Source: Erpobdella octoculata (taxonomy: Eukaryota; Annelida; Clitellata; Hirudinida; Erpobdellidae). From it: a DNA stretch of 64,000 bases. Below the pieces are notes generated by a model. That model ran no database searches, was not told the origin of the DNA, and saw only the letters and a list, made by a program, of their open reading frames with translations. The stretch covers positions 41,409,134 through 41,473,133 of the forward strand of contig OZ022238.1 in the NCBI GenBank assembly GCA_963978895.1, written 5' to 3'. A program made the position numbers and the translations under genes. Numbering within the stretch: the first letter of the stretch is position 1; every line of letters begins with the position of its first letter. Shown one piece after another: positions 45,301 to 58,300 of the stretch.

Positions 45301-48300
45301 ATTGTTTGTCTTGAAGGTTCAGAAAGATGTTTCTGTAACTACTACCAGTCAATTCATAACATCTTCAAATGTTCAATCTGTCTTGATGGTGAAAACCAAT
45401 AAGTTAGATTTTTTTCAAATTCTTTTGATTATCTTTTTTGGTTTTTATTTAGATAGTTGTTTTTATATTTTTCGTTGGTTACATTTTAGTAGTTTTTATT
45501 TGCATTAGTTTTTTTTCTGTTGTCAAATTCTAAAGAATCTCAACATCCCATGACATATCTCAAATGAAAGATATTGTTTCCTATCTCGATAAGAAAGACC
45601 ACCAACTCTCCATGCATAAAGGTTGGTTTTGTTCTAATTTTATTCAAAACCCAGTTTGCTTTGGTCCTATATTTTTTTCTTCAGGCAATTATGACAAAAT
45701 TTTCACAATCTGTTGATTTCCTTTCAGTTGATTTATAAATTTGTAAGCTTGCGATATTTCCGACAAGATATCCAGTTATCGTTTACTTTCTTTGAAGGTG
45801 TGTCTGTAACAGGTGAGAGCAAAGTCGCCGAGCGCCTTAAAGGTCTCCACAAATCAGCCAAGCTGCTCACATCGAAATTGAACATGCACTTTTCTGTGTT
45901 ACTTGAAGGTATATATTTAAATGTTTATTTATTTTATAAGATTTAATTTTATTGGTTTTATTAATTTTCATTGATTTTTTATCTTTAGTTTATTTTTTTC
46001 GTTATTGTAAATTTTGTTTTAATTTTCTTATCAAGGTAGTAGTTGTGCCCAAGCCAGTTTGAGAGAACTTAGTCAATCTTCAGATTTGAGTAAATTCCTT
46101 CCCAAGTCACAAAATACATCAATTTCTGCAGTTCATTCAACCACAATCGCATCATCATCATTACCACAGGTTCAAATTTTTGCATAGTTGTATTGTAAAA
46201 GTTTGAAAAGAATTTTTAAAGTGGCCCCACAGTCGAACGAGCTTCGGTTTATTTGTAAAATTGTTAGTACTTTTTTTTTTTAGCAAAGTTGAAGTTCATT
46301 TACATAAGTTTGATTCTTATTTTCATTGTGATTACATGTTTATAAACAGGCAATGGTTGTAAACACGAATTCTAAAGATGTTTTCTCATCTTTCGAAGGT
46401 TTTACTTTTTCAAAACCACAAATTTCTGAGATTCCTAACAGGTTTGTGTTATCAATAATATTGCTTGTTTTAGTCTATCAATTTAAAGTTTTTTTATTTA
46501 TTTCATGTTAATTTATATTATAAATAATACATCATAAATATTTATTTACTAGCAAGGCTACCCAGCCTTGCCTGGGTTTCTTTTAGGTTTTTTTCTCGTT
46601 TTTTGATGATACAACGTAAAATTGTTTAATGATTTTTTCGAAATTGCTCAATAAAGACTATCTCCATGCAAAATTCCGTTCAAGTTGCTCCAGCGTTTTA
46701 GATATGATAAGCGAACACACACATTGCCTTTTACTTACATATATAGATTAGTTATTTCTTAATAGTTATCTAATGATTAATTTCCTTGCGACTGTTATTA
46801 ATATGAGGCTGAATTCTATCTAATAGAATCTTTATATATTTATTTATTCATTCATATATTTACAGCCTCTCTGCTGCCCCAGTGTCTGTGGTTAGTTTTT
46901 TGTTTCTGCAATTATTTTCTTTTAAAAAGTTAAGGTGAATCAGTCAGTTGTGATATAGTTTTCAATCATATATATAATTTTAATATATCATGAAAATAAA
47001 TATTGTTTTGAAATATAATTTAAGATTCAATGATTTTTGTTTGTGGCTTGATAATTTAAAGGATGTTGTGATTTTATTTTATCAACTTAATCACAAGTAA
47101 GTCAATTTGAGAAATGTTGAACTACTAGATGAGATTTTGGCTAGATTTTTTTTTATCCTGTTGATTGATAAGTTCAATTATGTGAGCAGTTTAAGTGCTG
47201 CAGCCATCTCATCTCAGCATCATCTTATTGAGATCATTAATACATTATTATTTAAGTTTTGTTATCTTTAATTTGATGCCAAAATATTTCTTCCGGGCTC
47301 AAAGTTATTTATTTCTATTTTTTTATTTACTTATTATTTTTCAGAGCTTTGCAAATTCCAACTGTAAGACTGCCAGCCTCAAACCAGCAGAAACTCTTAA
47401 ATATTTCAGGTTTATAGTTGTTTAATCGTCTCAATGTTTTAGCGATTTATTTTTTTGTTCTACTCTACTTGTCCATTCATAGTTTAATTTCTATTTATTC
47501 TATTAAATGTTTATTTAAAATATTTTTGAAACACATTGGTATGAGAAATGTTAACTAGGGTGTCATCTCATGGTGGAAACTATCACAGAATGTTTTTTTG
47601 TTTTGAGACTTAAAACTACTACAGTGAGTGTTTCTTGAGAGAGGAATAGTGAGTGACACAATAAATTTTATTTTAATTTTCATGCATAATGCAATTGTGG
47701 TCTCAAAGGACTCCAGTTGGTTTGATTAAGATGTAAAACATGTTGGACACATGAGCGCTCTAATAAAGATTAGTAAATAATTTTTAAGACAACTGTTTGT
47801 AATGTGTAGATTATTTTTTATTTTTTATTTTATTGTTAACTAGAATTCCCGAGAATTTGAAAGATCTAGATGATTCTTTGTCTCAAGGTATGCATTACTT
47901 ATTTATAGTTAGTGATTGTATGACATCCTAATGTTGAACTTGTTTGGAATTGCTTATTTGATTTGTTTATGCTCAATTTTATTTTGAAAAAAAAATAATG
48001 AAAAGTAGAATCAACATTTAACATATTTAAAAGTTGAGAAAGTAAAATAGAAACAAGTAATTTATTCTGCTTGATCAAAAATTGAATAAACGATTAATAA
48101 CATTTCATGATTTGCTTGTTTTGTATCAGTTGATGTATTATTTAATTTGTTGCTTGTTGCACTAGCTGTACTGTCGTTTGTGTGAGATACGTATTTTGTT
48201 GTTTATTTACAACATTGTATTGTATTGTTAACATATGATATGTGTTTCGATGTTTATGTATATTATGTGATTTATTGTTAACATATGATATATGTTTCGA

Positions 48301-50056
48301 TGTTTATGTGTAATACGTAATGTATTGTTAACATATGATATCTGTTTCTATGTTTGTGTACATTATGTGATTTATTGTTAACATATGATATGTGTTAACA
48401 TATTGTTAACATATGATATGTGTTTCAATGTTTATATATATTATGTGATTTATTCTTAACATATTATATGTGTTTTGATGCTTTTGTATAGTATGTAATG
48501 TACTGTTAACATATGATATGTGTTTCGTTATTTATTTATGACTCATGTTGTATTGTACTTTAAATGCATGACATGTTTTCCAATAATACATTAACTACTT
48601 AAATCATTCAAATTGTAGCATAAACATTAATTACTTCATAACATATTCTTATTTCTTCATGACTCCCTCTGGTGCCTGTTTCCAACCCATGCGTGTAACC
48701 ATCTAAATTTATTTTTTTTTAAAGACACCCTGGTCAGTACTACAACTTCAGACAGAGATCTGGATTCCTTTCCGAGAGACATGTTCCCATCGCAAGACCT
48801 TCGTAAAAAACTGAGCAAACAAGTTTCTGTTGGTAATTTAACGCGGATGGCATCTGCTCACGAGGAATTCGCTGGTAATTTCAACCAATTCTATTCAATT
48901 AATAATTCAATTTATGAAATTTATGCTCCTCGAAGCAATTATAAGAAATCTTGTATGACTGACTGTGCAGTACTGATGGGCTTCAAGTTGAAGTTATAAG
49001 CATAAAAATGAATGAAAACTCAATATTAATAAAAAGAGTTGTTTGTTTATTATTTTAATGTTTTTTTTTATAATTTGGGAGTTATTGGTTAATTAAGGTT
49101 CAAAAGGTCACCTGTCATTTGGAGCTGACGATGCATTCAACGAATTCACTATGAAACTTTTTCAATCGGTTATGACAGAAGATGATGCAAGACTGAAATA
49201 TCAGGTGATTTTCCCTTCAATTTAGTTGTTTATATTAAGTTCAAAGCTTCTCTTGAATTAAAACATTTTAAAGTTTTTTCTATAAAATTTAAAACTTCTC
49301 ATAAACATTACGGTTTTTTCCCAATAACGTTACAGACATCGATGAGCCAGATACGACAGCAGGCAATGGATGGTCACTCGAGATCTGTGTCAAGAGAAAG
49401 AAAATCTAACTCAAAAACGTTTATCAAGAAAGGAGCAGATGAAATCTATCCAATTGCGATGAAGGAGTTTCGTTCTCCTCCTGTTGTGGTTTGTTTGTAT
49501 ATTGTCTCCTTGAATTCGCAGATTGATCTAAAACTGAAAAGCAGTCATTGTTGACAATTAGGTCTTGAATTGTATGTTACTGACAACAAATTTGTCTCGG
49601 GGGAGGAAAAGGATATATAGTGATGGATAAATTTGTAACTTAATTCATACCCTGCAAATGACGGCAACGTGACTAAACTTTCGTTATTCAGAAAAGTCAC
49701 AGCAGAATGGACCGCAATGCGACCGACAGGATGACATTCCTCAACATGTCCGACTCCGACGCGTCAGCTGTTTCAGTCGATCAGGTTGGTGACAATTTTA
49801 TTTGTATTTAATTTAAAAGATTTTAAACTCGTGTCAATTTGTTTGTATTTTAATTTAAAATTAAATCTGTGTTAATTATTTTGTTCCAGACCATTAGTGA
49901 ATACTCAGATTCGATAACATCTGAAAATGATCTGAACCCAGAAGGTTGGTTTCACTTTTTATATGCATGTAATTATTTCTGATATATATATATATATTAT
50001 TTGTTTATTTGTCAACATATCTGCATAATGAAATGAAATGTCAACAGGGAGACTAC

Positions 50057-50116
<60 letters not shown>

Positions 50117-50569
50117 TATATTAGTAATTATAGTAATTAATTTTCTCCCTAGGTAGAAAAAGGTTGCCTCGGGAATTTAACTTGAAACTCGGAGAAAAGT
50201 AAATTGTCTTATTTTTATTAAATTTGTTTTTTTAATAATTTATTCTTCTTTGAACATTTGCAAAGATACTTAACAAAAAAGGAACAAATGTTGAAACAAA
50301 GAAAGGAAAAACTTCTCGACCTTTTGAAAAGATTTAAACATTTAAACGAAGAAGAAGAAGAAGTTAAACGATTGGAGTTGGAAGACTCGATCGAGGGCCC
50401 GTCGCAGGCCATTGAAGATCTGTCGTCCGTAAATGCAGCAAAGCGACATCTGTCCAGAAATCTCGCAAACTTCGACTCCTATCGTTTTCGCCCTGACGCG
50501 CGTCGGTTCCATATGACTCGGATCGGGAATGAAAATGAAGGTATTTTTATCAGTATTACTTTTTATTAG
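42321..50569 (+). CDS. CEP350-like, unit 2: 5' part fused to a novel tail
   Basis: All 25 exons of copy 1 recur at +13,068 (ATG 42354). The reading crosses the second junction at 50384/50385 into the same foreign tail and stops at 50569. It could make the same truncated 966-residue N-terminal protein plus tail, or be spliced at the 50540 donor. Confidence 0.65.
50266..50540 (+). other. Chimeric exon at unit 2/3 junction
   Basis: Junction sequence GTTGGAAG/ACTCGATCG is identical to the first junction. Confidence 0.85.
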
Positions 50570-50918
50570 GCAATAATTACAGAAATATCTAAAACTACAA
50601 AGCTATTTTCTAACTAATATTTTTAAACCTATTTATTTTATCATGCAAACCAATATTTGTCCGGTATCGAAAGTAGAAAACTCTGTTCTTTACATGCTCC
50701 GCTGTCAGTCGGCTCCTATTGTTAGGAACCGCCAAATTTACGGCAAAAGCCACTCTCTCTGAAGGTACAGAGGAAGCCGTAGATTCTAGATTCTGCCGAA
50801 TTACGAAATAAAAAGGATTAGTTGAAAACAAAATTTCTTAGAGTGAAAAACGATAAAAAAATTTCTGAAAACCCGAGCAACGCCGGGTAACCCCGTTATA
50901 TATATATTTTATTTTTAC

Positions 50919-51286
50919 TTTTTGAACTTCAATTATCCTGCACTAATGCCATGTCCAGACCAACGGACAAGAGGTCATTCCTGGAAACTTGTTACAGGCA
51001 TAAATCACAGGGATTGTCGAAAACATTTATTTTCCAATAGAGTGGTAAGATATTGGAACAATCTTCCAGAAGACGTGGTGAAGCTCCCAATTTAGCTACT
51101 TTCAAGGCTCTGATGGATGATTTTTTCGATCAAAGGAAAAAGGCGTTTTAGTGGATTTTGTATTTATTTATTTTTGTTTTCTTTTTTTTGCCATACGTAT
51201 CTTTCATTTTAATTTTGAAATTGTCGTTTTCAGTTGCTGGCGAGTTGCCCGTGCTAAGAATTTAATTTAAAAAAATAAAAAAAATA
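50919..51286 (+). pseudogene. LINE 3' fragment, unit 3
   Basis: Counterpart of 24775-25142. Confidence 0.8.
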
Positions 51287-51723
51287 ATCTATTATATAAT
51301 CTATTTTATTGGACAGACCAAATTTCTCGGACATAAACTCGGATCGACAAACAAGAAAGTGACTTAATAAGAACGTTGTAATGTAAAAAACTAAATATTT
51401 ATTCTAAATTTTCGTCTCGAAAAATTAAGTTCTGCTTTCTTCGAACGAACTAAAAACGCGTGGATTATTTCTTTGAAGAAATTTTGAAAGTTTTCTGTCT
51501 TTACTTAAATCTTTTCCAATCGTGCTGAAACTCTAGACAGACCTGACCGAGAGCCCGTCGCAGGCCAGAGAAGATCTGTCGTCCGTAAATGCAGCAAAGC
51601 GACATCTGTCCAGAAATCTCGCAAACTCCGACCCCTATCGTTCGACCTGGTCGGTTCCGAACCGAAACACCATCGCCAGACGCGCGCCGGTTCCATATGA
51701 CTCGGGTCGGGACGGCCGTTATC

Positions 51724-51887
51724 AAACTTACCTGGCGCAGGAGACACCGTGATCACCGAGACGGTTCTCCCGGTTGGAGGCTAGCTCATTGCACCGATGA
51801 GCATGCTGAACTCTGCGATTGCCCCAAATGCGGGCAACTCGGGCGCGTCATTTTTGCCTTAAGGGAGCTGCGTTCGCGCCTTTCCCT
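51724..51887 (+). ncRNA. U1-A snRNA gene, unit 3
   Basis: Counterpart of 25580-25743. Confidence 0.9.
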
Positions 51888-52103
51888 TTTTATAAATTTA
51901 AAGAAAAAACCAGATGTATTTACATTTACCTCATTTTTAAGTGACAGAAGAAGTATTGGCGAATAGTCGTCTCTTTAACTTCTCGTGAAATGCGTCGATC
52001 GGTCGGGTCTCAATAACTACGAAAATTCGTAAATAAAGAACTGCTTGCTTGGGCGACTAAGACTAGAACGAACTAGTACCGTCGCATGTTTTTTTCATTG
52101 CGT

Positions 52104-52267
52104 TAAGGAGATGCGCGAACGCAACTCCACGCCGTCAGAAATTACGCACCCGAGTTACCCGCATTTGGAGTAATCGCAAGACTCAACTCGCCCACGGTGC
52201 AATGGACGAGCCTCCTCCCGGGGCAACCGCCTTCTTGATTACGGTTATCCCTGTGCCAAGTAAGTAT
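52104..52267 (-). ncRNA. U1-B snRNA gene, unit 3
   Basis: Counterpart of 25960-26123. Confidence 0.83.
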
Positions 52268-53043
52268 GCAAGACCGCAGCTACTCTCTCTCTTTATGCCA
52301 CGCGTGGCTACTTCCTGTCGGTGTTTCGGAAAACTGACGAACACGCAGACCTGCGGCGTGTCGCTGCCGGGCAACGCGTTCGTCAAAACAACAACGTCTG
52401 ACCACGGTCGTTTTACCTGCCCGAGCTGCGGGAAAAGGCTACGCCCTAACCTGGTCAGCGACACCTAGCCGTGCTCGCAGAAATGTTCAAGACGAGCCAG
52501 CCGGTCCGCAAGTGTTGACTCCTATAATCGGAAGACGTCCATTAAACAAGTAAAGATAAAAAATAAATTTTAAAAAAATGCTTTTATTTGCCTCTTTATC
52601 TGAGTCAACGAACTAAAATTTTTTAAATTAAAACAACCGTTGCGCTCAATCTTGTTAATTTTTTTGGACCTTTGGCGATTTATAAATAAACATCCGTACT
52701 GTTTAATTACTTTGGACCTCTGGCGACTTATACATAAACAACTTATCACAGTCGCTAGATAGCAGGATTTAATTTTTTTATTAATTTTAATTGATTTAAA
52801 GCCTAATTCATGTCGGAAACATTCAATTAATGTATTGGCATCCAGAATAAAGCTTTCCTGAAAGTTTTAGAGCTCTAGGTGGTCGAAAAGTAGCTGAATT
52901 TTTGTTTCTAAGATTTGATCACCACAGACAAACAAATAGACAAACAAACAGAGAGACGAGTGAAGTTAAATAAAAAAGCATTTAAAAACACCCGCGAGTT
53001 GTCGACTCAACGTTCATATCAGTGGACGTCTACGTCGTTGTTC

Positions 53044-53207
53044 AAACTTACCTGGCGTAGGAGATACCGTGATCAAGAAAGCGGTTCTCCCAGTTGGAGG
53101 CCCGTCCATTGCACCAAGGACGTCGCTGACTTCTGCGATTACCACTAATGCGGTAACTCGGGCGCGTTATTTTTGTGTGCGGGGATCTGCGTACGCGCAT
53201 TTCCCTT
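53044..53207 (+). ncRNA. U1-C snRNA gene, unit 3
   Basis: Counterpart of 26900-27063. Confidence 0.88.
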
Positions 53208-53647
53208 CTTTTAATAATGGAAACACTAGCTAAAGCACTCTGATCAGAGTCGGCTCAGAAAAAGCAATGATCCCTTCTAAGACTTTTTTCTTAGGCAAAT
53301 AAATTATTCCAAGCCGGAGTTGTAATCTTTTTTTAACTTCTCGCCGTTTAAACGTTCTGCTCAGTCGACCGAACTATTACAGATATCCGTCCAAGCTGAT
53401 AAAGTTTCTTCAACCAAACCGATGCAAAGTTTCATTGAAAACTCAGTGCGCCCCTGCACTCCGTTGAAAGAAAAATTTAATAAAACGAGCAAAATCTTAC
53501 CATTAGTTTCGGAAGCAATAGGACGCATGGAGTTAGGCAAGGTCGAACGCCCATCGTCGCAAACACTTTCGAAAAAACCCTTTATTCGCCAGGTGGCTTT
53601 TTCAAAAACCGGTTTCTATTTTTTCGAATTAGAACTTTGACTAGCTA

Positions 53648-53856
53648 ACTGTAAAGTCTAAACTCCGCCTCGCTAATTGCAAGCCAGTCCCAAGCCTGGA
53701 GAAAGGAGGAGGGAAAAGTTAAAAGGATCAAATTCTGATCCACGACAGGAAGTACTTAAGTGCTTCCTACATACAGCCATTAGAGTCTTAAAACACCTGG
53801 TGTAAAGGACTATAAACTATCATAAAAAAAAAAAAAAAAAAAAAACTGTAAAGTCT
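53648..53856 (+). mobile_element. SINE-like insertion, unit 3
   Basis: Counterpart of 27504-27712. Confidence 0.85.
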
Positions 53857-54147
53857 GTGTCTTTCTTAGTCGTCACAGATTGAAAAGCGAATGTGTAAAA
53901 TTTGCGTCTCAAGTTTCTGCTTTTTTATTTTTTTATTATTAATTTTTTTTAAACTCTCTTGACATATCTGTATATGTGTAAATAAACAAAAGTTCTTATA
54001 TATAAATATCTGGAATTTTTTATTTTAACATTTCTGTTTTTTTGTTTTTTCTTTTTTTCTTGCATTTCGACATTTGTTATATGCTTCAGTACATTTGGGG
54101 GGGTCATCGTGAGCTCCTCTTATTCCTGAATCCTGGCTACGCTACTG

Positions 54148-54504
54148 ACATACATACATACATACATACATACATACATACATACATACATACATACATA
54201 CATACATACATACATACATACATACATACATACATACATACATACATACATACATACATACATACATACATACATACATACATACATACATACATACATA
54301 CATACATACATACATACATACATACATACATACATACATACATACATACATACATACATACATACATACATACATACATACATACATACATACATACATA
54401 CATACATACATACATACATACATACATACATACATACATACGTACGTACGTACGTACGTACGTACGTACGTACGTACGTACGTACGTACGTATGTATGTA
54501 TGTA
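54148..54504. repeat. (CATA)73(CGTA)13(TGTA)3 array, unit 3
   Basis: 357 bp. Shortest CATA block and longest CGTA block of the three. Confidence 0.97.
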
Positions 54505-55340
54505 TTTTAGCCGCATACGATCTACCTAGTGTGATCTAGACTGGAGTATAATGAAGAAAAAGTTTCCGCTGGAATTTTTTTAAAGAAATCTAGTTAACAC
54601 GCAAACTCCATAAATAAGTTTGCCATTTAATTATTTTATGTTGAATAATATAATTATGCTGAATAATAGAATAATATAATAATGGAGCTAGGATTGATAT
54701 TGACTTTAAGCTGTTTGTTTATCAAGATCGTATATTCAAATATGTTTCCATTCCCGCGAAACATAAATAAATACAACCTAAGTCCTAAGCATATTAAACA
54801 TGTTGGGACAGGTTCCCCTTTTTAATTCACGAACGATGTAAGATAAGGAAACAAATTTCTCGTTTATTTTAGTTTTTAGTCTGCGTAACTGTGTAACTTA
54901 ACTAACTTGACTAGTAGTTTTAAATAGTTAAGTTAAAAAATATAGGCGTTTGGCGTTTAGTAATTAATGTAATTAGTAATTAGTTAGCTAATTTAGAAGT
55001 TTTTTTTAGTAATAGGTATATTCTGCCGTTTGTTTTTTCGACTGAATTTAAAAGCTGCATTTCTAGTTTGGAGAAGTAATTTGTACTGTTTGTTTTAGCT
55101 AGAGCTAGCTTGTTAGTAGTTTCCATATCATATGGGTCTGCTCACTCAAATATATCTAATAGCTAATCATCTACTCTTAATAAATAATAATATAATTGAA
55201 TAAACATTCTAGATAAATATATATACACAAATAATAAAAGGTTTTAGATTTTTGAAACTGTTTACTTTTTATACTAATAGTTTTTCTCTGGATTAATAGA
55301 AAAGAGTTTTAATGTTATATTACATGTTTATTAATTACAG

Positions 55341-58300
55341 ATTACAAGCCTTGAAAACATCTAATAATTCATAATGTCTAAACAGCAAAAGGTTATTTTA
55401 ATGATTTTACTGCTACTTTGTTACTTCACATGGTTTCTTGAATGTGTCTGTCTAACATTTAATTATTCCAGTTTGAAATACAACAAAAAGAATTTCTTGA
55501 TCAATTCTTTCCTGACGTCATCAGAACCAATCAGCCTATTTCACTGCTCGCCAATAAGTTTTCAAGTTACATAATTGGCGATGATCGTTCTCTTGAAGAT
55601 AATGTTAGTACTGTTTAAGTTGTTGTTAATAATAATTTATAAAAAAATAATTGGCTTTGCATATTATTATTTTTTCAGTGCACAGTAAATAAAAGTTCAG
55701 AAAAGCCATCATCTCAAGAGAGTTATAAAAGGTCTATCAAGCTTAAGCCAGGTGTGTTTGATGCTCAGGATTTCCTTGTCTTATTTTTCATAGAAAGCTT
55801 TAAGTACTTTGTACGACAAAGAACTCATCGAGACTTATATTTTAAGTACAATCTCGTCTGCAACACATCATCAAGCAATCTTGTTGACAAAAAGGAATGC
55901 TGGTTAATGGTTTTTGCTCTGAAACTAGTGTGAAAGTGTTATGATAAGGCACTGAAGTCATGAATATTTTAAAACTATACCAGCTACTTATAGTAATTTT
56001 ATAACCATTTGGAGTACTAAACAACTGAGTTCTCATTGTATTTACAGCTGTGATTTTACATCAATGTTTGATATAGTGTAATTAATTTATATTGTATTAT
56101 AAGCTGATACTGATAATATTAATAATAGTAATGATAATACTAATTATATATATCTTTCTCCTTTCACTTTTTTGCTGTTTATGGGATTAAGTAATTAAAC
56201 GAAAATAATGATTTTTTTAACTACCAATAACTGGTTAATTTATTAAAATACTTTAAATTATATTTATATTTATTTCAGGTTTTGTTTTAAACCCAGTTCC
56301 GCATAATATTAGCAATGATTCTGGAGAGGTTAAAGACAAAATAAAGAAAGGTTTTGTTCCAAGTGAAGGTTCACATATTTAAATATTCTTTCATTTCTTA
56401 AGTATCTTTAATTATTTATTGGTTAATTCTTATTCGGTTTGGCAGAGACTCGCGTTAGAGTTGCTGGGCTTGTAGAAAAACAAAAGAAAAATTATTTTTC
56501 CGGTGCTCTCGATGAATCGATTCATGTAAATTCATCACATCATTTTCCTCGAGAGAGTAACAATTTTGCATCGTTAAATCCCGATTCGAGCAGAGCAGAA
56601 ACAACCGGAGAATTCCCGGAAAAGAGAAATCATTTCGAACCGGACGATAATATTCCTAACGTTAAAGTAGAAAAATCTCGAAACGTCTTGAAACGAAAAA
56701 TCGCACAATGTAAAGAACCTCCGTCTTACAAAGGTTTTTTTAAGATGAGATAAAAGTGTTTTTAATTCTAAAAATAATCCCAAACATCATTTGTTTATTC
56801 ATAAATAATAAATATTTTTAATAATCAATACAGGATTCAGTACTGTCTCACATGATTTGTCATTGAATAAAGGAAATGTTACTTCCATTGATGGTGCAGT
56901 TTTCACTTTATTGAAACCTGAATTTGAGTTGCGATTTTGTCATTAAAATAAATTTTCTTTTAAGTTACTAGTTAATTAATTCAATCATGATTATTGAATG
57001 TAGCATTTGTTAAAATATTTCCATTTTAGGACAAACAAGTTCACAGAAAAATATTGCAAAGACAAGCATTAAAAATCCTTCAGCTGATAAAACCAGATTA
57101 AAAGAATCAAATGCTGCCGATGGTATCTGTTTATTGTATTGTCCATGTTTGATTAAAAATAGCTCAGGCTAGAAATTAAATTTTATATAAATATATGACA
57201 TGATGGCTGTCAGCAGCTTGGAATAATTTTTTTTTATATTTAAATTATTTTTCAGATAACATTCGTTGTTGGAAGCAGGGTCAAAAGTTAATCAACCAGC
57301 ACTTGAAGAAACCAAAAATTTCTTCTCAAGAACATTCTGGTTCTCCATCCTCATCATCAAAGGCTTCTCACCTAGAACACAAAAAAGGTTCAACTCTTTC
57401 TAATTCTTCCAGTCCCAGATCAGGGACGGTTGAAGACCTGAAATTAGATCGTGAGGTTGAAAAAACGTTTAAAAGAATTGCATCCAAAGAAGCAGAAATT
57501 GTCACTGCAACCAGCTCTAGATTGGCGAAAGTTGAAGAATTGAAACAGACGAATGAGAGGAGAGAGAAATCTAAAAGTTTTAAACCAAAAGAAGCGGAAG
57601 CTTATATTAGAAATGATCCGATTTTAAGTAAAGAGATGCAAAGTTAGCTATGATTTTGTAAAGAACAAGGAGTTTTAGTTGTTGATTGTTTTTTAAATTA
57701 TGATAATTATTTTATGTAGATGTATTTAAATGATTTATTGGATTATTAAATATAGGAAGAAAGAAATGATTGTGATTCTGCACATTCGTTACAGGTGCAG
57801 AATTCCCGCATTCAAGAATGGCAAAAGTACATCACAAGATCAAATTAAACCATGAAAAAATTCTTCCAGCTGGTTATTATTAGTTAAGTTATTTTGGACA
57901 AAGTTTTAGAAAATATTTTTTATTGGGTGTTTTGCAATTTCAGTTGAAGATAAATCCGAGAAGAAACGAAACTACGATTCCGAAGAAATAAAAAAGTTCA
58001 TGAATCTAAAGAAAGCCGAAAAACGAAAGCAGAAATTAGAATTCGTAGCCGATGAAAAAAAGAAGCTTAGCGAAAAACAGCAGATGTTGTCCAGACTGCA
58101 ACAGCACCAGAAGGACATTTTTCAAGCAACTGGAAAGAAAATTGTGACTCATTCAAAAGACGGAAATCTCAGCGTTGAAGCACCTCCATCCACGTCTTGG
58201 GAAGAAATATTTTCTGCTCTGAACTCTCAGAAAATTGTCCACGAGTCAACAAGAGAAGTAAACATTAATTATTCTGTAACAAAAATATCTTGATTGAGTT

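Larger units (their letters stand above)
37317..50384 (+). repeat. Tandem 13-kb unit, copy 2 (13,068 bp)
   Basis: Same content and order as copy 1. It is 8 bp shorter because its tetranucleotide array is 8 bp shorter. Both of its borders are duplication junctions. Confidence 0.95.
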
